From: JAADFF01 sp013153035
Lineage (GTDB): Bacteria; Coprothermobacterota; Coprothermobacteria; Coprothermobacterales; JAADFF01
Assembly: GCA_026184435.1 (NCBI GenBank)
Contig: CP046447.1
Reading direction: 5' to 3' (one strand)
Length of the DNA stretch: 64,000 bases
The position numbers and the translations under genes are program-made. Under the pieces are notes generated by a model. The model saw nothing but the letters and a program-made list of their open reading frames with translations. It made no database searches and was not told the origin of the DNA. Shown here one piece after another: positions 62,502 through 64,000 of the stretch. Numbering within the stretch: position 1 is the stretch's first letter; each line of letters starts with the position of its first letter.

Positions 62502-64000
62502 ATGAAGCTGAAATTGAAATCATTAATTCTTGAGAACTTCAGAGGATACTACGGTGAAGTCACAGTTGAATTTGGTGATATTACTGCTTTTATTGGAAAA
62601 AATGATGTTGGTAAATCTACCGTCTTGGAGGCTCTTGATATATTTTTTAATGACGGAAAGGGAATAGTCAAAGTTGATAGCGAGGATGTAAATAGAAAGG
62701 CACGAGAAGAAGGAAAAGAAGAATTTTCTATTGGGGTGATTTTTACTGTCTCCGAAGGTTTTAAGATAATGGGGGATAATTCAATAGATTTAGAAAAAGA
62801 ATATCTTTTAAATGCAGATAAAAATTTGGAAATACGGAAGATCTATAAAAATGGTAGGTTGAAAGATATATATCTAGTTGCAAATCATCCAAGCAATGAT
62901 TCATTTATAAAAAATCTGATATTTAAGAGTACCAAAGAGCTTAAAGACTTTGTTATAGATAAAAACATAACATGTGATGGTGATAAGAGAAAAACGGAGA
63001 CTTTGAGGGAATGTATTAGAGATTATTATGAAAAAAACGATGGAGGGCTTGTACTGGAAGATATAAACATTAATATAACTAAGACAGATATTTGGAAGCA
63101 GGTAAAGAGTAAAATGCCATTCTACGCTCTTTTTAAAGCAGATAGAACTAACACAGATGATAATCCAGAGATACAAGACCCCTTGAAAATTATAATAGAA
63201 GAAGTTCTTAAGAGTGAAGAAGTTAGTAAAAAGCTTGAAGAAGTGGCACGTGTGGTAAAGGGAAAAATAGAAGAAACAATGGAACTGACATTGGAAGAAT
63301 TAAAGAGTATTAATCCCGAAGTAGCTAACAGTTTGTTGCCATATATCCCAGATACAGACCAATTGAAATGGCGTGATGTTTTCAAGAAGATAACAATTAT
63401 TAGTGATGATGAGGTTCCTTTGAATAAGAGAGGAAGCGGTGTTCGTAGACTGGTTCTTTTAAGTTTTCTTTCGTCTCAGGCAAAGCGTAGGCAAGAAGCA
63501 GAAAATTTGTCATCTATTATTTATGCTATTGAAGAGCCTGAAACCTCGCAACATCCGGATTTCCAAAAGAAATTGATAGATAGTCTTGTAGATTTATCTA
63601 AAGCTGCTAACACGCAGGTTATAATAACGACCCATAGCCCTTCTATTGCTCAATTACTTCCTATCTCAAGTTTAAGACTGATTAAGAAGGAAGATGGAAT
63701 ACCTACTATTAAGTCTAATGATGAAAAAATATTGCTTGAAATAGCTGAAACTTTGGGGATAAATCCTGTATTAAGTAAGCTTGTTATCTGTGTTGAAGGA
63801 GAGAATGACAGGGCATTTTTACTAAATATAAATAATAATATACCTGAATTAAAAGAAATTGTGGCTCTTCATGCTGATAGAATTTCTATAATTCCTATGG
63901 GAGGTTCGAATTTAAAATCGTGGGTTGAACGTAATTATTTAGAAGGAGCTGGTGTTATTGAGTTCCATCTTTATGATAGGGATGCTAATCATCAATATAA
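62502..64000 (+). CDS. OLD/GajA-like ATPase with TOPRIM nuclease domain (partial, runs off the window)
   Basis: 499 codons are visible; the 3' end is outside. Order: Walker A FIGKNDVGKST (30-40), an alpha-helical coiled insertion, the ABC-signature-like KRGSGVRRLVLLSFL, Walker B YAIEEPETSQHP, the H-loop VIITTHSPS, then a TOPRIM domain with VICVEGENDRAFL (about 427) and a DRD motif near 492. This is the OLD-family nuclease layout, including Gabija GajA. It is AT-rich with Lys/Asn/Ile-rich composition, as in mobile defence genes. The ribosome site is AGGGGGG (62489-62495). Upstream, TTCTCA-N5-TGAGAA (62464-62480) may be an operator. Partner genes such as GajB, a reverse transcriptase or none must be read beyond the window. 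Confidence 0.87.
   Translation, partial: MKLKLKSLILENFRGYYGEVTVEFGDITAFIGKNDVGKSTVLEALDIFFNDGKGIVKVDSEDVNRKAREEGKEEFSIGVIFTVSEGFKIMGDNSIDLEKEYLLNADKNLEIRKIYKNGRLKDIYLVANHPSNDSFIKNLIFKSTKELKDFVIDKNITCDGDKRKTETLRECIRDYYEKNDGGLVLEDININITKTDIWKQVKSKMPFYALFKADRTNTDDNPEIQDPLKIIIEEVLKSEEVSKKLEEVARVVKGKIEETMELTLEELKSINPEVANSLLPYIPDTDQLKWRDVFKKITIISDDEVPLNKRGSGVRRLVLLSFLSSQAKRRQEAENLSSIIYAIEEPETSQHPDFQKKLIDSLVDLSKAANTQVIITTHSPSIAQLLPISSLRLIKKEDGIPTIKSNDEKILLEIAETLGINPVLSKLVICVEGENDRAFLLNINNNIPELKEIVALHADRISIIPMGGSNLKSWVERNYLEGAGVIEFHLYDRDANHQY

Overview
The window looks like the origin-proximal 64 kb of a chromosome from a Gram-positive-type (Bacillota-like), probably anaerobic and possibly thermophilic bacterium. 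Base 1 is the TTG start codon of dnaA. dnaN follows after a short spacer packed with DnaA boxes (oriC). The Bacillota impression rests on strong GGAGGTG ribosome sites, DUF1659, DUF2922 and YvrJ small proteins, many lipoproteins with a lipobox, and copper-amine-oxidase-type surface domains. Thermophily is only inferred, from heavy use of ATA, AGA and AGG codons. GC is about 40-45% by eye. No rRNA, tRNA or CRISPR array was seen.

Layout. 1-8 kb: dnaA, oriC, dnaN, an S4 RNA-binding protein, two PP2C phosphatases, a 0.9 kb non-coding stretch with four copies of a 16-bp near-palindrome (a fifth lies at 7.84 kb), then a dicarboxylate/glutamate symporter with an aspartate racemase. 8-16 kb: small membrane proteins, a PilJ-type chemoreceptor, a lipase-like hydrolase, an M20 peptidase, a GC-rich non-coding island and a YvrJ/glucosaminidase pair. 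17-25 kb: DUF4349 protein, methyltransferase, KaiC-like ATPase, Cache chemoreceptor, ThiF-like and DUF89 proteins, amino-acid permease, DUF1659/DUF2922. 26-33 kb: a large secreted protein and a three-gene pilin-like operon. 33-46 kb: NhaC antiporter, a 990-aa diguanylate cyclase, flavin reductase, a chemoreceptor whose Cache domain sits at the C-terminus, a GerMN lipoprotein, a degenerate nucleotidyltransferase, thioredoxin, and a CBS pyrophosphatase. 46-49 kb: guaB-guaA. 49-62 kb: an AT-rich membrane protein, twin cysteine-synthase-like genes, a putative c-di-GMP-controlled exopolysaccharide operon (GH5-like hydrolase, degenerate GGDEF, GT2), a diiron metallo-beta-lactamase/GGDEF fusion, lipoproteins and a creatininase-family hydrolase. 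The window ends inside an OLD/GajA-like ATPase-TOPRIM nuclease gene, a defence-type gene.

Together the genes centre on environmental sensing and surface life: three chemoreceptors, three GGDEF proteins (two apparently active, one apparently a receptor), pilin-like proteins and a glycosyltransferase system. The most distinctive signals are the origin-proximal 16-bp repeat cluster (a possible non-canonical centromere), the O2/Fe-sensor-like MBL-GGDEF fusion, the inside-out chemoreceptor and the exopolysaccharide operon.

Many start codons were moved downstream of the longest ORF, because the upstream GTG lies inside the Shine-Dalgarno sequence GGAGGTG itself. These choices are explained entry by entry.
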